The notes: generated from the letters alone by a model not told the origin. A stretch of DNA of 64,000 nucleotides from Xanthomonas sp. CFBP 8443 (GCF_025666195.1 NZ_CP102592.1:2728001-2792000), one strand, 5' to 3'; shown: positions 17,445 to 27,430, numbered from the stretch's first letter. Program-made: numbers and translations.

Positions 17445-19321
17445 TCGGCCAGCGCAAGCCCGGCCGGGCCTGGCGCCTGCTCGCCGTGCTGTGCCTGGCG
17501 CTGGGCGCAAGCGGCTGCGCCATGGTCAAGCTGAAGTCGGTGAGCGCGGCCGAGTACATCCAGGCCAAGCGCGGCGATCCGCTCACCACCGGCCATCTCA
17601 GCGCCCCGGCGATCGAGACACTCGCCATGCTCGGCCTGAGCGAAAGCGCCTGCAGCGCCCGGACCCGCCACTGCGCCGAGCAGTTGCTCGACAACGATGG
17701 CGTAGCGCAGGAGCGCACGCTGGCGACCGTCGCCGAACTGTGGTTGCAGGCGTCGCTGCATCTGGCCAAGCGCCAGCCGCGTAGCGACGCCGAACTGAGC
17801 GCATGGCTGGAAACCGCGCGCTACGCCTATGCCTACCTGTTCTTCAGCGCTCGCGCGCCCAGCGAACGCGCCTTCGAGGATCGCCAGACCCAAGTACGCG
17901 ACTACTACAACTACGCGGTGCAACAGGCAGTGTCGGCGCTGTTCGTGCGCTATCGGCAACAGGGCCAGCTCGCCGACAACGCGGCGGAATTGTCGGCCCT
18001 GCCCGGCTGGAGGATCATGCTGGATGTAGGCCATCTGGGCGCGTTGCAGGAAATGCCGATGCCGGACACGATGTTGCCGGCCAGCGGCCTGCGCTTCACC
18101 GGGCTGCGCAGCGTCTACCGACGCGACGGGTTCGGTGCGGAGATGGTCGCGGTACTGCCGAACGCGGCCTCGTTGCGCGACGCGGCAAGCGCGCCTGACG
18201 AGACGAGCCCGGCCTATAGCGAAATGCCGACGCCGAGCCTGACCGTGCTGCTGCGCTTCGATGGCGACAGCCTGGCCAAGGTGCTGGCCAGTCGCGCCGT
18301 GCGGGTGGAAGCCTACGATCCGTACCTGAGCGCCGACGCCACGCTGGGCGGCCACGCCGTGCCGCTGGCCGGCAACTTCAGCGCCGGCCACGGCGTATGG
18401 ATGGCGCGCTCCGGTTTCGCCGCGCAGTCATTGCGCACGCTGTTCGGCATGGCCCGTGGCATCGACCGGCCGCACATCTTCCTGACCCAGCCCTACGATC
18501 CCAACCGCCGCGTGCTGGTGCTGCTGCATGGCCTGGCCAGCAGCCCCGAGGCCTGGGTGAACCTGGCCAACGAACTGCTCGGCGACGAACAACTGCGCGC
18601 CCGCTATCAGATCTGGCTGGTCTACTACCCGACCAACCTGCCGATCGCCTACAACCACATCGAAATCCGCAAGGGCCTGCAGCAGGCGCTGGACCATTTC
18701 GATCCGCACCGGCGCAGCGCCTCGGCGCACGGCATGGTGCTGGTCGGGCACAGCATGGGCGGCGTGCTGGCGCGGTTGATGGTGTCCTCCAGCGGCGGCG
18801 ACCATCTGTGGCAGCGCCTGTTCGGCGACAGCGCGCTCGACCCGCAGGCGCAGCAGGCACTGCGAAACAGGCTGTCGCCGATGCTGCATTTCGAGCCGAT
18901 GGCGGAAGTCTCCGAGGCGATCTTCCTTGCCTCGCCGCATCGCGGAACCCCGCAGGCGAGCGGCATGCTCGGCAGCCTGGTGGGCGGCCTGATCGGCATG
19001 CCCGCGCGCATCCTCGACCAGTTCAAGGACATCGCCGGCACCGGCCTGGTCGGCAAGCTGCCGACCAGCATGGACAACCTCAGCGACCACGACGACTTCG
19101 TCCAGGCCGCGGCGGACCTGAAGATCTCGCCGAAGGTGACCTTTCACTCGATCATCGCCCGCCGCGATCCGCGCGTGCCGCTGGCGCGATCCGACGACGG
19201 CTTCGTGCCCTACTGGAGCGCGCACCTGGACGGCGCGGCGTCGGAAACCGTCATCACCTCCGGGCACAGCGTGCAGGAAACTCCGCAAGCCATCCTGGAA
19301 ATCCGCAAGCTGCTGCGTTGA
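17441..19321 (+). CDS. Lipoprotein alpha/beta hydrolase (lipase-like)
   Basis: A 626-residue protein starting at GTG 17441, which overlaps the RND stop (GTGA); the open frame upstream is a shadow inside the pump gene. A lipobox (GASGC, Cys26) anchors it in the membrane. The C-terminal half is an alpha/beta hydrolase with oxyanion region LLHGLASSPEAW, nucleophile elbow GHSMGG (Ser438) and a late His in TSGHSV. The N-terminal 250 residues are of unknown role. The coupling to the pump suggests that it processes a pump substrate or envelope lipid, but this is inference. A rho-independent terminator of the opposite tRNA unit follows. Confidence 0.82.
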   Translation: MIGQRKPGRAWRLLAVLCLALGASGCAMVKLKSVSAAEYIQAKRGDPLTTGHLSAPAIETLAMLGLSESACSARTRHCAEQLLDNDGVAQERTLATVAELWLQASLHLAKRQPRSDAELSAWLETARYAYAYLFFSARAPSERAFEDRQTQVRDYYNYAVQQAVSALFVRYRQQGQLADNAAELSALPGWRIMLDVGHLGALQEMPMPDTMLPASGLRFTGLRSVYRRDGFGAEMVAVLPNAASLRDAASAPDETSPAYSEMPTPSLTVLLRFDGDSLAKVLASRAVRVEAYDPYLSADATLGGHAVPLAGNFSAGHGVWMARSGFAAQSLRTLFGMARGIDRPHIFLTQPYDPNRRVLVLLHGLASSPEAWVNLANELLGDEQLRARYQIWLVYYPTNLPIAYNHIEIRKGLQQALDHFDPHRRSASAHGMVLVGHSMGGVLARLMVSSSGGDHLWQRLFGDSALDPQAQQALRNRLSPMLHFEPMAEVSEAIFLASPHRGTPQASGMLGSLVGGLIGMPARILDQFKDIAGTGLVGKLPTSMDNLSDHDDFVQAAADLKISPKVTFHSIIARRDPRVPLARSDDGFVPYWSAHLDGAASETVITSGHSVQETPQAILEIRKLLR

Positions 19322-19346
19322 AGAAAACGCACGGCGCGTCGCAGAC

Positions 19347-19373
19347 AAAAAAACACCCGGCAGTGCCGGGTGT
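19347..19373 (-). terminator. Rho-independent terminator of the second tRNA pair
   Basis: Read on the - strand a perfect 9-bp stem (ACACCCGGC/GCCGGGTGT) with a 3-nt loop is followed by seven T. It lies 13 nt after the 3' end of tRNA-Glu. The stem may also stop + strand transcription from the hydrolase gene. Confidence 0.85.
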
Positions 19374-19385
19374 CTTCTTGCGAAA

Positions 19386-19461
19386 TGGCGTCCCCACGGG
19401 GATTCGAACCCCGGTCGCCACCGTGAAAGGGTGATGTCCTAGGCCTCTAGACGATGGGGAC
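19386..19461 (-). tRNA. tRNA-Glu (TTC), copy 2
   Basis: A 76-nt cloverleaf with acceptor GTCCCCA/TGGGGAC, anticodon loop CTTTCAC giving TTC, T-arm GGTTCGAATCC and an encoded CCA. It is identical to the copy at 19688-19763 and lies 45 nt behind tRNA-Ala in the same unit. Confidence 0.97.
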
Positions 19462-19506
19462 GCTGATGGTGTTGCCGCTTTGCGGACAGGCCTATGTCCG
19501 AAAACT

Positions 19507-19582
<76 letters not shown>

Positions 19583-19603
19583 ACGTGTACTGGCAGAAGC
19601 GGA

Positions 19604-19632
19604 ATCGTACCCGATTCCCGCGGAATGTACAA
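19604..19632 (-). promoter_or_regulatory. Promoter candidate of tRNA-Ala copy 2
   Basis: On the - strand TTGTAC (19627-19632) and TACGAT (19604-19609) are separated by exactly 17 nt and end 21 nt before the mature tRNA-Ala. Each box matches four of six consensus bases. The preceding unit's terminator lies just upstream, so the second pair needs its own start. Confidence 0.45.
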
Positions 19633-19641
19633 ATCCCGCAC

Positions 19642-19666
19642 AAAAAAAGTCCGGCAGCGCCGGACT
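19642..19666 (-). terminator. Rho-independent terminator of the first tRNA pair
   Basis: On the - strand an 8-bp stem (AGTCCGGC/GCCGGACT) with a 3-nt loop is followed by seven T, 21 nt after the 3' end of the upstream tRNA-Glu copy. It separates the two tRNA pairs into independent transcription units. Confidence 0.85.
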
Positions 19667-19687
19667 TCAGATGTCTTGCAAATAAAA

Positions 19688-19763
19688 TGGCGTCCCCACG
19701 GGGATTCGAACCCCGGTCGCCACCGTGAAAGGGTGATGTCCTAGGCCTCTAGACGATGGGGAC
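19688..19763 (-). tRNA. tRNA-Glu (TTC), copy 1
   Basis: A 76-nt tRNA identical in sequence to the copy at 19386-19461, anticodon TTC, CCA encoded. It follows tRNA-Ala copy 1 by 48 nt. Confidence 0.97.
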
Positions 19764-19811
19764 GCTGATAACGATGTAGCTTTTGCGGACAGGCCTAGTG
19801 CCCGAAAAAGT

Positions 19812-19887
<76 letters not shown>

Positions 19888-19908
19888 ACGTGTGCTGCGA
19901 GGAGCGGA

Positions 19909-19937
19909 ATATTAGCGATGGCGCCCGGCACGCGCAA
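19909..19937 (-). promoter_or_regulatory. Promoter candidate of tRNA-Ala copy 1
   Basis: On the - strand TTGCGC (19932-19937) and TAATAT (19909-19914) lie 17 nt apart and end 21 nt before the mature tRNA. The distances are the same as at the second pair, as expected for a duplicated unit whose sequence has since drifted. Confidence 0.5.
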
Positions 19938-20380
19938 GCGTTTTTTGAAGTTTCTTCACTGCGGCGGGCCGCGCGATCGGCGCGTGCGCAGGCGCAAGCG
20001 TCGATCGCGCCCTGCTCGACAGGTCGAACGCGATCCATTGCGGCCTTAAAACACCCGGGTGCCGCATGCGTTGTACCCATGCGCGGACCGAAGACGCACA
20101 GGCGCGCCGCATTCCAAGCACCTGGCCAACTGCCGTTTCGGTCCTGCATATGGTCCTGGTCCTGCGGCGCAGGAATGCATCTGCGCGCCAACACGCATCC
20201 GCAGCGACATCGGGTTCCGTAGCTGCAAGCGGCGCACGTCTGCCGCCATCGCGCGCGGCGCGCGCGAACGATCGCCCGGCTCCCACGCAGAAGGTTCGGC
20301 TCAAGGAAACTCGGAAGCCATCTTGTCCTGCGTGGCCGGCGCTGCCTGGCAGCGCCGCAGGCGCCGCATCGCGTGCGGCG
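19938..20380. other. Gap between tRNA units, no gene recognised
   Basis: Several short frames on both strands contain implausible compositions (Arg, Ala and Cys runs), and none resembles a known protein. No hairpin array or transposase fragment is seen. The stretch separates the tRNA-Leu unit from the tRNA-Ala/Glu units. Confidence 0.5.
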
Positions 20381-20409
20381 AAAAAACAAACGGCAGCCGA
20401 AGCTGCCGT
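20381..20409 (-). terminator. Rho-independent terminator of tRNA-Leu
   Basis: On the - strand an 8-bp stem (ACGGCAGC/GCTGCCGT) with a 4-nt loop is followed by a T-rich run. It begins 7 nt after the tRNA 3' end. Confidence 0.8.
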
Positions 20410-20415
20410 AGGTCC

Positions 20416-20502
20416 TGGTGCCGAAGGTGGGACTCGAACCCACACGCTTTTAAGGGCGGCGGATTTTGAGTCCGCTGCGTCTACCGATTCCGCCACTTCG
20501 GC
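20416..20502 (-). tRNA. tRNA-Leu (CAA)
   Basis: An 87-nt class II tRNA with acceptor GCCGAAG/CTTCGGC, long variable arm, anticodon loop CTCAAAA giving CAA, T-arm GGTTCGAGTCC and encoded CCA. A TATACT box at 20513-20518 (-) lies just upstream; no good -35 box accompanies it. Confidence 0.97.
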
Positions 20503-20601
20503 GCGGCCGCGAAGTATAGCCGACCGTATCGGTCTGCGACAGGGGTAAATCCTTCATCTTTGTCGGGACCGCGGTCTAGCCGAGGCCGTCGCCGCTGCCG
20601 C

Positions 20602-20607
20602 TATAAT
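20602..20607 (+). promoter_or_regulatory. Perfect TATAAT box before the receiver gene
   Basis: TATAAT lies 29 nt before the start codon of the single-domain receiver. No convincing -35 hexamer is present at 16-18 nt, so it may be an activator-dependent promoter or a chance match. Confidence 0.35.
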
Positions 20608-20636
20608 TTCTGTTCCCAAACCTTAACGAGCAAGCG

Positions 20637-21017
20637 ATGTCGGCATTGCAGGGCCTGCGCATCCTGGTGGTCGAGAACGACGAAATGAACGCCACGCTGC
20701 TGGAACTGCAGCTCGCTCAAGCCGGCGCCGAAGTGCTGGGCCCGGCCGAGTCGGTACGGCAGGCGCTTGCGCTGATCGAGCAGGAGCGGCCGGACCGCGC
20801 GGTGCTCGATTTCCGCCTGGCCGCCGGCGAAACCAGCGAAGCGGTCGCACGCACGCTCACCGAGCATGCGATCCCCTATGTGCTGGCCACCGGCGTCGCC
20901 GCCGAATCGCTGCCTGCCGGCTTCGCCGCCGGTGTCGTGCTGACCAAGCCTTACCTGTCGGAACAGCTGATCAAGGCGCTGCTCGATGCTCACGCGAAAA
21001 TGACCGCGCGGCCTTGA
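20637..21017 (+). CDS. Single-domain response regulator
   Basis: A 126-residue CheY-like receiver with no output domain. The acidic pocket (VVENDE), phospho-acceptor Asp58 (VLDFRLA) and the conserved Lys in LTKPY are present. The composition AETSEAVARTL is typical of receivers that partner bacteriophytochrome-type or PAS hybrid kinases. The gene for such a kinase begins close downstream on the same strand, so the two probably form one phosphorelay. Confidence 0.88.
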   Translation: MSALQGLRILVVENDEMNATLLELQLAQAGAEVLGPAESVRQALALIEQERPDRAVLDFRLAAGETSEAVARTLTEHAIPYVLATGVAAESLPAGFAAGVVLTKPYLSEQLIKALLDAHAKMTARP

Positions 21018-21133
21018 CAATCCCGGGTCGGGAGCCTGCCCCACGGCAGGGATAGACTCAAGGAACCGCCATCAACGCCCATGACCGCTCGGCCCCACCT
21101 GTCTGGCTGCCCGCCAACAGCGCCACGGGAGCG

Positions 21134-24100
21134 TTGCTGTGCGCCACCGATTGGTCCGGCCACGAACTGGGGCCGCTGCAGGAATGGCCGCAGAGCCTGC
21201 GCTCGGCGCTGTCGCTGTGCCTGAACTCGCGCTTCCCGATGGTGATCCGCTGGGGCCAGCGGATGATCAATCTTTACAACGACGCCTACATTCCGATCCT
21301 CGGGATGCGCCATCCCTTCGCGTTCGGGCGCGCCTCGGCCGAGGTGTGGCCGGACGTGTGGCCCACGGTCGGGTTGCAGGCCGAACGGGTGCTGGCGACC
21401 GGCGAGCCGACCTGGAACGCGCACGTGCCGTTCGTGCTGACGCGCAACGGCTACGACGAAGAGGCGTATTTCACTTTTTCCTATAGCCCGATCTTCGACG
21501 ACCACGGCGGCATCGGCGGCGTGCTGTGCGTGTGTACCGAGGACACCGCGCAGATCAGGCTGGAACGCGAGCGCGATGCGCTGTTGAAGGCGCTGGACGC
21601 GCAGCGCACGCAGATGGCCGACGCGTTCGAGCAGTCGCCGGCGGCGCTGGCGATCCTGCGCGGCCCGGACTACGTGGTCGAGAGCGTCAACCGGCGCTAC
21701 CAGCAACTGGTCGGGCCGCGCGAGGTCGTCGGCAAGCCGCTGGCCGAGGCGATCCCGGAGATCCTGCAGCAGGGCTTCATCGACCTGCTCGACAACGTGC
21801 GCGCCAGCGGCCAGCCGTTCACCGGCGAATCGATGACCTTCAACCTGCGCCGCACGCCGCACGAGGCGGTCTCGGAGACCACGCTGGAATGCGTGTACCA
21901 GCCGATGCGCGACGCCGAGGGCAACGTCACCGGCGTGCTGGTGCACGGGATCGACCGCACCGAGCAGGCGCGCGCGCAGGCCCACGACAGCTTCCTGCTG
22001 ATGCTCGAGGACGCGCTGCAGAACCTGGACAGCGCCGAGGCCATCTGCGAGACCGGTGCGGCCCTGCTCGGCCAGCATCTGCAGGCGAACCGCTGCGCCT
22101 ATGCGATCGTCGATGCCGACGAGGACGCCTTCGATGTGCGCGCCGACTACGTCGACGGCACCGCGCACCTGACCGGGCGCTCGCGCTTCAGCGACTTCGG
22201 CAGCGATCTGCTCGAATGCGTGCGCGAGAACCGGCCCTGGGTGGTGCAGGACACCGAGGCGCATTCGCCGCCGCTGCGCTTCGACGATCCCGGCTACCGG
22301 CGCATGGGCATGCGCGCGATCCTGACCGCGCCGCTGCACAAGGCCGGCCGCCTGGTGGCGGCGATCGGCGTGCATCAGGTGCAGCCACGGGTCTGGACCT
22401 CGGCCGAAATCGAGCTGGTGCGGCTGGTCGCGGCGCGCTGCTGGGAATCGATGGAGCGCGCCGGCGCGCAGTCGGACCTGGCACGCAGCGAGGCGCGCCT
22501 GCGCGAACTGGCCGACGCGATGCCGCAGATCGTGTTCACCGCCACGCCCGAGGGCGATGTCGACTACTTCAACCGGCGCTGGTACGAGTACACCGGGCTG
22601 CCGCCCGGCGATCGCGGCCACGACAGCTGGCGCACGGTGCATACCGAAGAAGGCCTGGCGCAGGTGACGCAGGCCTGGCCGGAGGCGATACGCAGCGGCC
22701 AGCCGTACGAGCTCGAGTATCCGTTGCGCCGCCACGATGGCAGCTACCGCTGGCATCTGGGCCGCGCGCTCCCCATCCGCGATGGCGACGGCCGGATCGT
22801 GCGCTGGATCGGCACCAATACCGACATCCACGATCGCCGCGTGGTCGAACAACGGCTGCAGGAAAGCGAACTGCGCTTCCGCAACCTGTGCGACAACGCG
22901 CCGGTGCTGATCTGGATGGCCAACGCCGACGGCGATTGCGAGTACGTCAGCCGCCAGTGGTTCCTGTTCACCGGTCAGACCGAGCAGGAGGCGATGGGAT
23001 CGGGCTGGATGGAGAAGATCCATGCCGACGACGTCGCCGCCGTCGGCCATGCGCTGACCCGCGCCGCCGCCGATCGCCGCGCGTTCACCATCGAGTACCG
23101 GCTGCGCCGCCACGACGGCGAATACCGTTGGTGCGTAGACACCGCCACGCCGCGCTTCAGCGCCGCCGGCCAGTTCCTCGGCTTCATCGGCTCGCTGCTG
23201 GACATCGCCGAGCGCAAGCGGATCGAGAACGCCACCGCCGCCGAACGCGCGGCGCTGGAGATGATCACCACCGGCAAGCCGCTGAACGCGGTACTCGAAG
23301 CCATCGCGCGCGGCATCGAGGCGCAGAGCGACGTGGGCCTGCGCTGCACCATCATGTTGGTCGACGAACACCGCCAATGCCTGCTGGAAGGCGCCGCGCC
23401 GAGCATGCCCGCAGTGTTCCGCAAGACGGTGCAGCGCCTGCCGATCGGCGAGCACAGCGGCAGCTGCGGACGCGCCGCATTCCTGCGTCGGCAGGTGCTG
23501 TGCAGCGATGTGCGGGTGGACGCGAACTGGCAGCAGTACCTGGTGATGGCGGCCGAAGCGGACATCGTCGCCTGTTGCTCCACCCCGATCCTGGCCAGCG
23601 ACGGCCAGGTCCTGGGCGTGGTCGCGCTGTACTACCCGTTCGTGCACTACCCGACCGCGCACGAGCAGGACCTGGCGCGCTCGGCCTCGCACCTGGCCGG
23701 CATCATCATCGAACGCCGCGAGACCGACCTGCGCCTGCAGCAGCTGCTTGCCGCCGAGCAGAGCGCGCGCGGCGAGGCCGAGCGCGCCAGCCGCATGAAG
23801 GACGAATTCCTGGCCACGCTGAGCCACGAACTGCGCACCCCGCTCAACGCGATCCTGGGCTGGTCGCGGCTGATGCAGGGCGCGGCGGTGCGCGAGACGG
23901 ACCTGACCCGGGGCCTGGAAGTGATCGAACGCAGCGCCCATGCGCAGGCGCAGATCATCGACGACCTGCTGGACATGAGCGCCATCCTGTCCGGCAAGGT
24001 GCGCCTGGAACCGGCCGAGCTGGACCTGTGCGCACTGGCGGGCGAAGCGATCGATACGGCCCGGCCCGGCGCCGAGAGCAAAGGCATCGACATCGTCCTG

Positions 24101-24985
24101 ACCCCGTGCAGCGACAGCGCCACCCTGCCCTATCTCGGCGACGCGGTGCGCCTGCAGCAGGTACTGACCAACCTGATCGGCAATGCGATCAAGTTCACCC
24201 CTAGCGGGGGCAAGGTCACGGTGACGCTCGACCATAGCGCCACCCATCTGCGCATCAGCGTCAGCGACAGCGGCGCCGGCATCGACCCGCTGTTCCTGCC
24301 GCACGTGTTCGACCGTTTCCGCCAGGCCGACGCCAGCAGCACGCGCAGCGCCGGCGGCCTGGGCCTGGGCCTGGGCCTGGCGATCGCCAAGCAACTGACG
24401 GAAATGCACCACGGCCAGCTGTCGGTCAGCAGCGAAGGGGTCGGCCTCGGCGCCACCTTTACCCTGCTGCTGCCGCGCAACGACCTGCCAGGCCTGGATC
24501 CGGCGCGCCGCAGCGACAGCGCGGCGCTCGCCGCCGCGGCGATGCAGCGCGGCAGGATCCGCCTGAACGGGCTGCGCGTGCTGGTCGTCGACGACGACAT
24601 GGATTCGCGCGGCATCACCCAGCGCTTCCTGCAGCAAGTCGGCGCGGTGGTCGACGCCGCGGTGTCCGCCGACGACGCCGAATCCCTGCTGCGCGAGCGT
24701 CCCTACGACCTGCTGGTCAGCGACGTCGGCATGCCGCGCCGCGACGGGCACAGCCTGATCCGCAGCGTGCGCGCCCGCGGTGCCGGTGCGGCCAGCCGCA
24801 TCCCGGCGATCGCGTTGACCGCGTACGTGCGCGGCGAGGACCGCTCGCTGGCGCTGGAAGCCGGCTTCAACGCGCATCTGGGCAAGCCAGTGGACCCGGC
24901 CAAGCTGATCGCGCTGGCGGCCTCGCTGACCCAGCCGCAGATCGCCGCCCAGCAGGATCCGAACGCGCAGACCGAACCGGCCTGA
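21134..24985 (+). CDS. Hybrid sensor histidine kinase with PAS/GAF array
   Basis: A cytoplasmic kinase of 1283 residues from the TTG at 21134. Order: N-terminal PAS-like domain (to about 150), PAS (about 155-270), GAF (about 280-440), two PAS domains (about 455-690), GAF (about 710-860), HisKA with His898 in LSHELRTPLN, HATPase with GLGLGLGLAIAKQ, and a receiver with Asp1197. The recognisable N-terminal sequence (WLPANSATGALLCATDWSG) starts before the TTG, so the true start is upstream. There is no ATG, GTG or TTG back to the in-frame stop at 21053. An AAGGA ribosome site stands just before an ATC codon at 21071. No membrane helix; the signal is presumably cytosolic. Confidence 0.88.
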   Translation: MLCATDWSGHELGPLQEWPQSLRSALSLCLNSRFPMVIRWGQRMINLYNDAYIPILGMRHPFAFGRASAEVWPDVWPTVGLQAERVLATGEPTWNAHVPFVLTRNGYDEEAYFTFSYSPIFDDHGGIGGVLCVCTEDTAQIRLERERDALLKALDAQRTQMADAFEQSPAALAILRGPDYVVESVNRRYQQLVGPREVVGKPLAEAIPEILQQGFIDLLDNVRASGQPFTGESMTFNLRRTPHEAVSETTLECVYQPMRDAEGNVTGVLVHGIDRTEQARAQAHDSFLLMLEDALQNLDSAEAICETGAALLGQHLQANRCAYAIVDADEDAFDVRADYVDGTAHLTGRSRFSDFGSDLLECVRENRPWVVQDTEAHSPPLRFDDPGYRRMGMRAILTAPLHKAGRLVAAIGVHQVQPRVWTSAEIELVRLVAARCWESMERAGAQSDLARSEARLRELADAMPQIVFTATPEGDVDYFNRRWYEYTGLPPGDRGHDSWRTVHTEEGLAQVTQAWPEAIRSGQPYELEYPLRRHDGSYRWHLGRALPIRDGDGRIVRWIGTNTDIHDRRVVEQRLQESELRFRNLCDNAPVLIWMANADGDCEYVSRQWFLFTGQTEQEAMGSGWMEKIHADDVAAVGHALTRAAADRRAFTIEYRLRRHDGEYRWCVDTATPRFSAAGQFLGFIGSLLDIAERKRIENATAAERAALEMITTGKPLNAVLEAIARGIEAQSDVGLRCTIMLVDEHRQCLLEGAAPSMPAVFRKTVQRLPIGEHSGSCGRAAFLRRQVLCSDVRVDANWQQYLVMAAEADIVACCSTPILASDGQVLGVVALYYPFVHYPTAHEQDLARSASHLAGIIIERRETDLRLQQLLAAEQSARGEAERASRMKDEFLATLSHELRTPLNAILGWSRLMQGAAVRETDLTRGLEVIERSAHAQAQIIDDLLDMSAILSGKVRLEPAELDLCALAGEAIDTARPGAESKGIDIVLTPCSDSATLPYLGDAVRLQQVLTNLIGNAIKFTPSGGKVTVTLDHSATHLRISVSDSGAGIDPLFLPHVFDRFRQADASSTRSAGGLGLGLGLAIAKQLTEMHHGQLSVSSEGVGLGATFTLLLPRNDLPGLDPARRSDSAALAAAAMQRGRIRLNGLRVLVVDDDMDSRGITQRFLQQVGAVVDAAVSADDAESLLRERPYDLLVSDVGMPRRDGHSLIRSVRARGAGAASRIPAIALTAYVRGEDRSLALEAGFNAHLGKPVDPAKLIALAASLTQPQIAAQQDPNAQTEPA

Positions 24986-25051
24986 GCCGGCGCGGCAACG
25001 CTGCGCGCCGTGCGTGCCGCGGCCCGGCCAGCGGCACGCGGCTGTGCCCGC

Positions 25052-27430
25052 TCAGCTGCGCTTGGCGCGCGCGAACGCGTCGGCCAGGGCGCTGTTCTGC
25101 GGCGGCGCGGCCGCGGCGCGCGGCTTGCCGTTGCCTCCGCCATTGCCGCCATTGCCGCCGCGCGCATCGCGTTCGCGACGCGGCGCGCCTGCCGCCGGAC
25201 GCGCGCCGCCGTCGCGCTCGCCGGCGCGCGCCGACGCCGGCGCCGGCGTATCGTCCAGGCGCCGGGTCAACGCGATGCGCTTGCGCGCCACGTCCACTTC
25301 CAGCACCTTGACCTTGACGATGTCGCCGGCCTTGACCACGTCGCGCGGATCCTTGACGTAGCTGTCGGACAACGCGGAGATGTGCACCAGCCCGTCCTGG
25401 TGCACGCCGATGTCGACGAACGCGCCGAACGCGGCGACGTTGCTGACCACGCCCTCCAGCACCATGCCCGGCTTGAGGTCCTTGATGTCCTCCACCCCGT
25501 CGGCGAAGCGCGCGGCCTTGAACTCCGGACGCGGATCGCGGCCTGGCTTCTCCAGTTCCTTGAGGATGTCGCGCACGGTCGGCACGCCGAACTTTTCGTC
25601 GGTGAACTGGTCCGGCTTGAGCGCGCGCAGGAAGCCGCCGTCGCCGATCAGCGCCTTGATCGGTTTGCCGGTGGCGCCGACGATGCGCTCCACCACCGGA
25701 TACGCTTCCGGGTGCACCGCCGAGGCGTCCAGCGGCTCGTCGCCGTCGGCGATGCGCAGGAAGCCGGCGCATTGCTCGAAGGTCTTCTCGCCCAGCCGCG
25801 GCACCTTCAGCAGTTCCTTGCGGCGCTTGAACGGGCCGTTGTCGTCGCGGTGACGGACGATGTTCTCGGCCACGCTGGCCGACAGCCCGGACACGCGCGA
25901 CAGCAGCGCCGCCGAGGCGGTGTTGACGTGGACGCCGACCGCGTTGACGCAGTCCTCCACGCGCGCGTCCAGCGCCCGCGCCAGGCGGTACTGGTCCACG
26001 TCGTGCTGGTACTGGCCCACGCCGATCGCCTTCGGCTCGATCTTGACCAGCTCGGCCAGCGGATCCTGCAGGCGCCGCGCGATCGACACCGCGCCGCGCA
26101 GCGACACGTCCAGCTGCGGGAACTCCTTGGCCGCGAATTCGGACGCCGAATACACCGACGCGCCGGCCTCGCTGACCACGATCTTCTCCAGCTTCAGCTG
26201 CGGGTTCTGCTTGATCAGGTCGGCGGCGAGCCTGTCGGTCTCGCGGCTGGCGGTGCCGTTGCCGATCGCGATCAGTTCCACGCCATGTTGCGTGCACAGC
26301 TGCCTGAGCGTGTGCAGCGACTGGTCCCACTGCTTGCGCGGCTCGTGCGGATAGATGGTATCGGTGGCGAGCAGCTTGCCGGTGGCATCGACCACCGCGA
26401 TCTTGCAGCCGGTGCGGATGCCCGGATCCAGGCCCAGGGTCACCCGCGCGCCGGCCGGCGCGGCCAGCATCAGGTCCTGCAGGTTGTCGCCGAACACCGC
26501 GATCGCCTCGGCTTCGGCCTTTTCGCGCGCCTGGTTGAACAGGTCCAGCAGCAGGTGCATGTGCAGCTTGGCGCGCCAGGTCAGGCGGCACGCATCGAGC
26601 AGCCAGCGGTCGCCGGGGCGGCCCTGGTTGGCGATGCCGGCGCGCAGCGCGACACGGCCTTCGGCGTACTGGTGGCCGGCCTCGGCGTCGCTGCCCGGGT
26701 CCAGTTCCAGGTACACGATTTCCTCGCGGCGCGCGCGGAACAGCGCCAGCAGCCGGTGCGAGGGAATCTTGGCCAGCGCCTCGGCATGGTCGAAGTAGTC
26801 GCGGTACTTGGCGCCTTCCTGCTCCTTGCCCTCGGCCACGCGCGCGCGGATCACGCCGACGTCGCCGAGCCAGCCGCGCAGTTCGCCGACCAGCGCCGCG
26901 TCCTCGCCCCAGCGCTCCATCAGGATCGCGCGCGCGCCCTCCAGCGCCGCCTTGACGTCGGCCACGCCCTTGTCGGCGTCGACGAAGCTCGCGGCGAAGC
27001 TGTCCGGGGTCAGCGACGGGTCGGCCAGCAGGCCATCGGCCAGCGGTTCCAGGCCCGCTTCGCGCGCGATCTGCGCACGCGTGCGGCGCTTGGGCTTGTA
27101 CGGCAGGTACAGGTCTTCCAGCCGCGACTTGGTATCGGCGGCGACGATCTCCGCGCGCAGTTCGTCGCTGAGCTTGCCCTGTTCGTCGATGCTGGCCAGC
27201 ACCGCGGCGCGGCGGTCTTCCAGCTCGCGCAGATAGGTCAGGCGGGTTTCCAGGTTGCGCAACTGGGTGTCGTCGAGGCCGCCGGTGACTTCCTTGCGGT
27301 AGCGCGCGATGAACGGCACGCTGGCGCCTTCGTCGAGCAAGGCGATCGCGGCGCGCGCCTGCGCGGGCTGGGCGCCGATTTCCTCGGCGATGGTACGGGC
27401 GATCTGCTGGGCGAGCTGAGTGTCGTGCAT
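25052..27430 (-). CDS. tex: Tex family RNA-binding transcription accessory protein
   Basis: A 792-residue cytoplasmic nucleic-acid-binding protein of full family length. N-terminal Tex helical domain ([16 protein letters not shown]), YqgF/RNase H-like core ([17 protein letters not shown]), helix-hairpin-helix region ([19 protein letters not shown]), and an S1 RNA-binding domain near residues 640-715 ([27 protein letters not shown]). A Gly/Arg/Ala-rich low-complexity tail follows. ATG 27430 is the usual Tex start ([11 protein letters not shown]). The family affects transcription and toxin or stress gene expression in several pathogens. It stands as a single gene between two kinases. Confidence 0.95.
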   Translation of the reverse strand: MHDTQLAQQIARTIAEEIGAQPAQARAAIALLDEGASVPFIARYRKEVTGGLDDTQLRNLETRLTYLRELEDRRAAVLASIDEQGKLSDELRAEIVAADTKSRLEDLYLPYKPKRRTRAQIAREAGLEPLADGLLADPSLTPDSFAASFVDADKGVADVKAALEGARAILMERWGEDAALVGELRGWLGDVGVIRARVAEGKEQEGAKYRDYFDHAEALAKIPSHRLLALFRARREEIVYLELDPGSDAEAGHQYAEGRVALRAGIANQGRPGDRWLLDACRLTWRAKLHMHLLLDLFNQAREKAEAEAIAVFGDNLQDLMLAAPAGARVTLGLDPGIRTGCKIAVVDATGKLLATDTIYPHEPRKQWDQSLHTLRQLCTQHGVELIAIGNGTASRETDRLAADLIKQNPQLKLEKIVVSEAGASVYSASEFAAKEFPQLDVSLRGAVSIARRLQDPLAELVKIEPKAIGVGQYQHDVDQYRLARALDARVEDCVNAVGVHVNTASAALLSRVSGLSASVAENIVRHRDDNGPFKRRKELLKVPRLGEKTFEQCAGFLRIADGDEPLDASAVHPEAYPVVERIVGATGKPIKALIGDGGFLRALKPDQFTDEKFGVPTVRDILKELEKPGRDPRPEFKAARFADGVEDIKDLKPGMVLEGVVSNVAAFGAFVDIGVHQDGLVHISALSDSYVKDPRDVVKAGDIVKVKVLEVDVARKRIALTRRLDDTPAPASARAGERDGGARPAAGAPRRERDARGGNGGNGGGNGKPRAAAAPPQNSALADAFARAKRS

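Noticed and set aside
20990..24877. 1295-codon - strand frame opposite the PAS/GAF kinase
   Set aside because: It is a shadow frame of high-GC coding DNA: rich in His, Gln, Arg and Ala without motifs, while the + strand frame shows full PAS, GAF, HisKA and receiver motifs.
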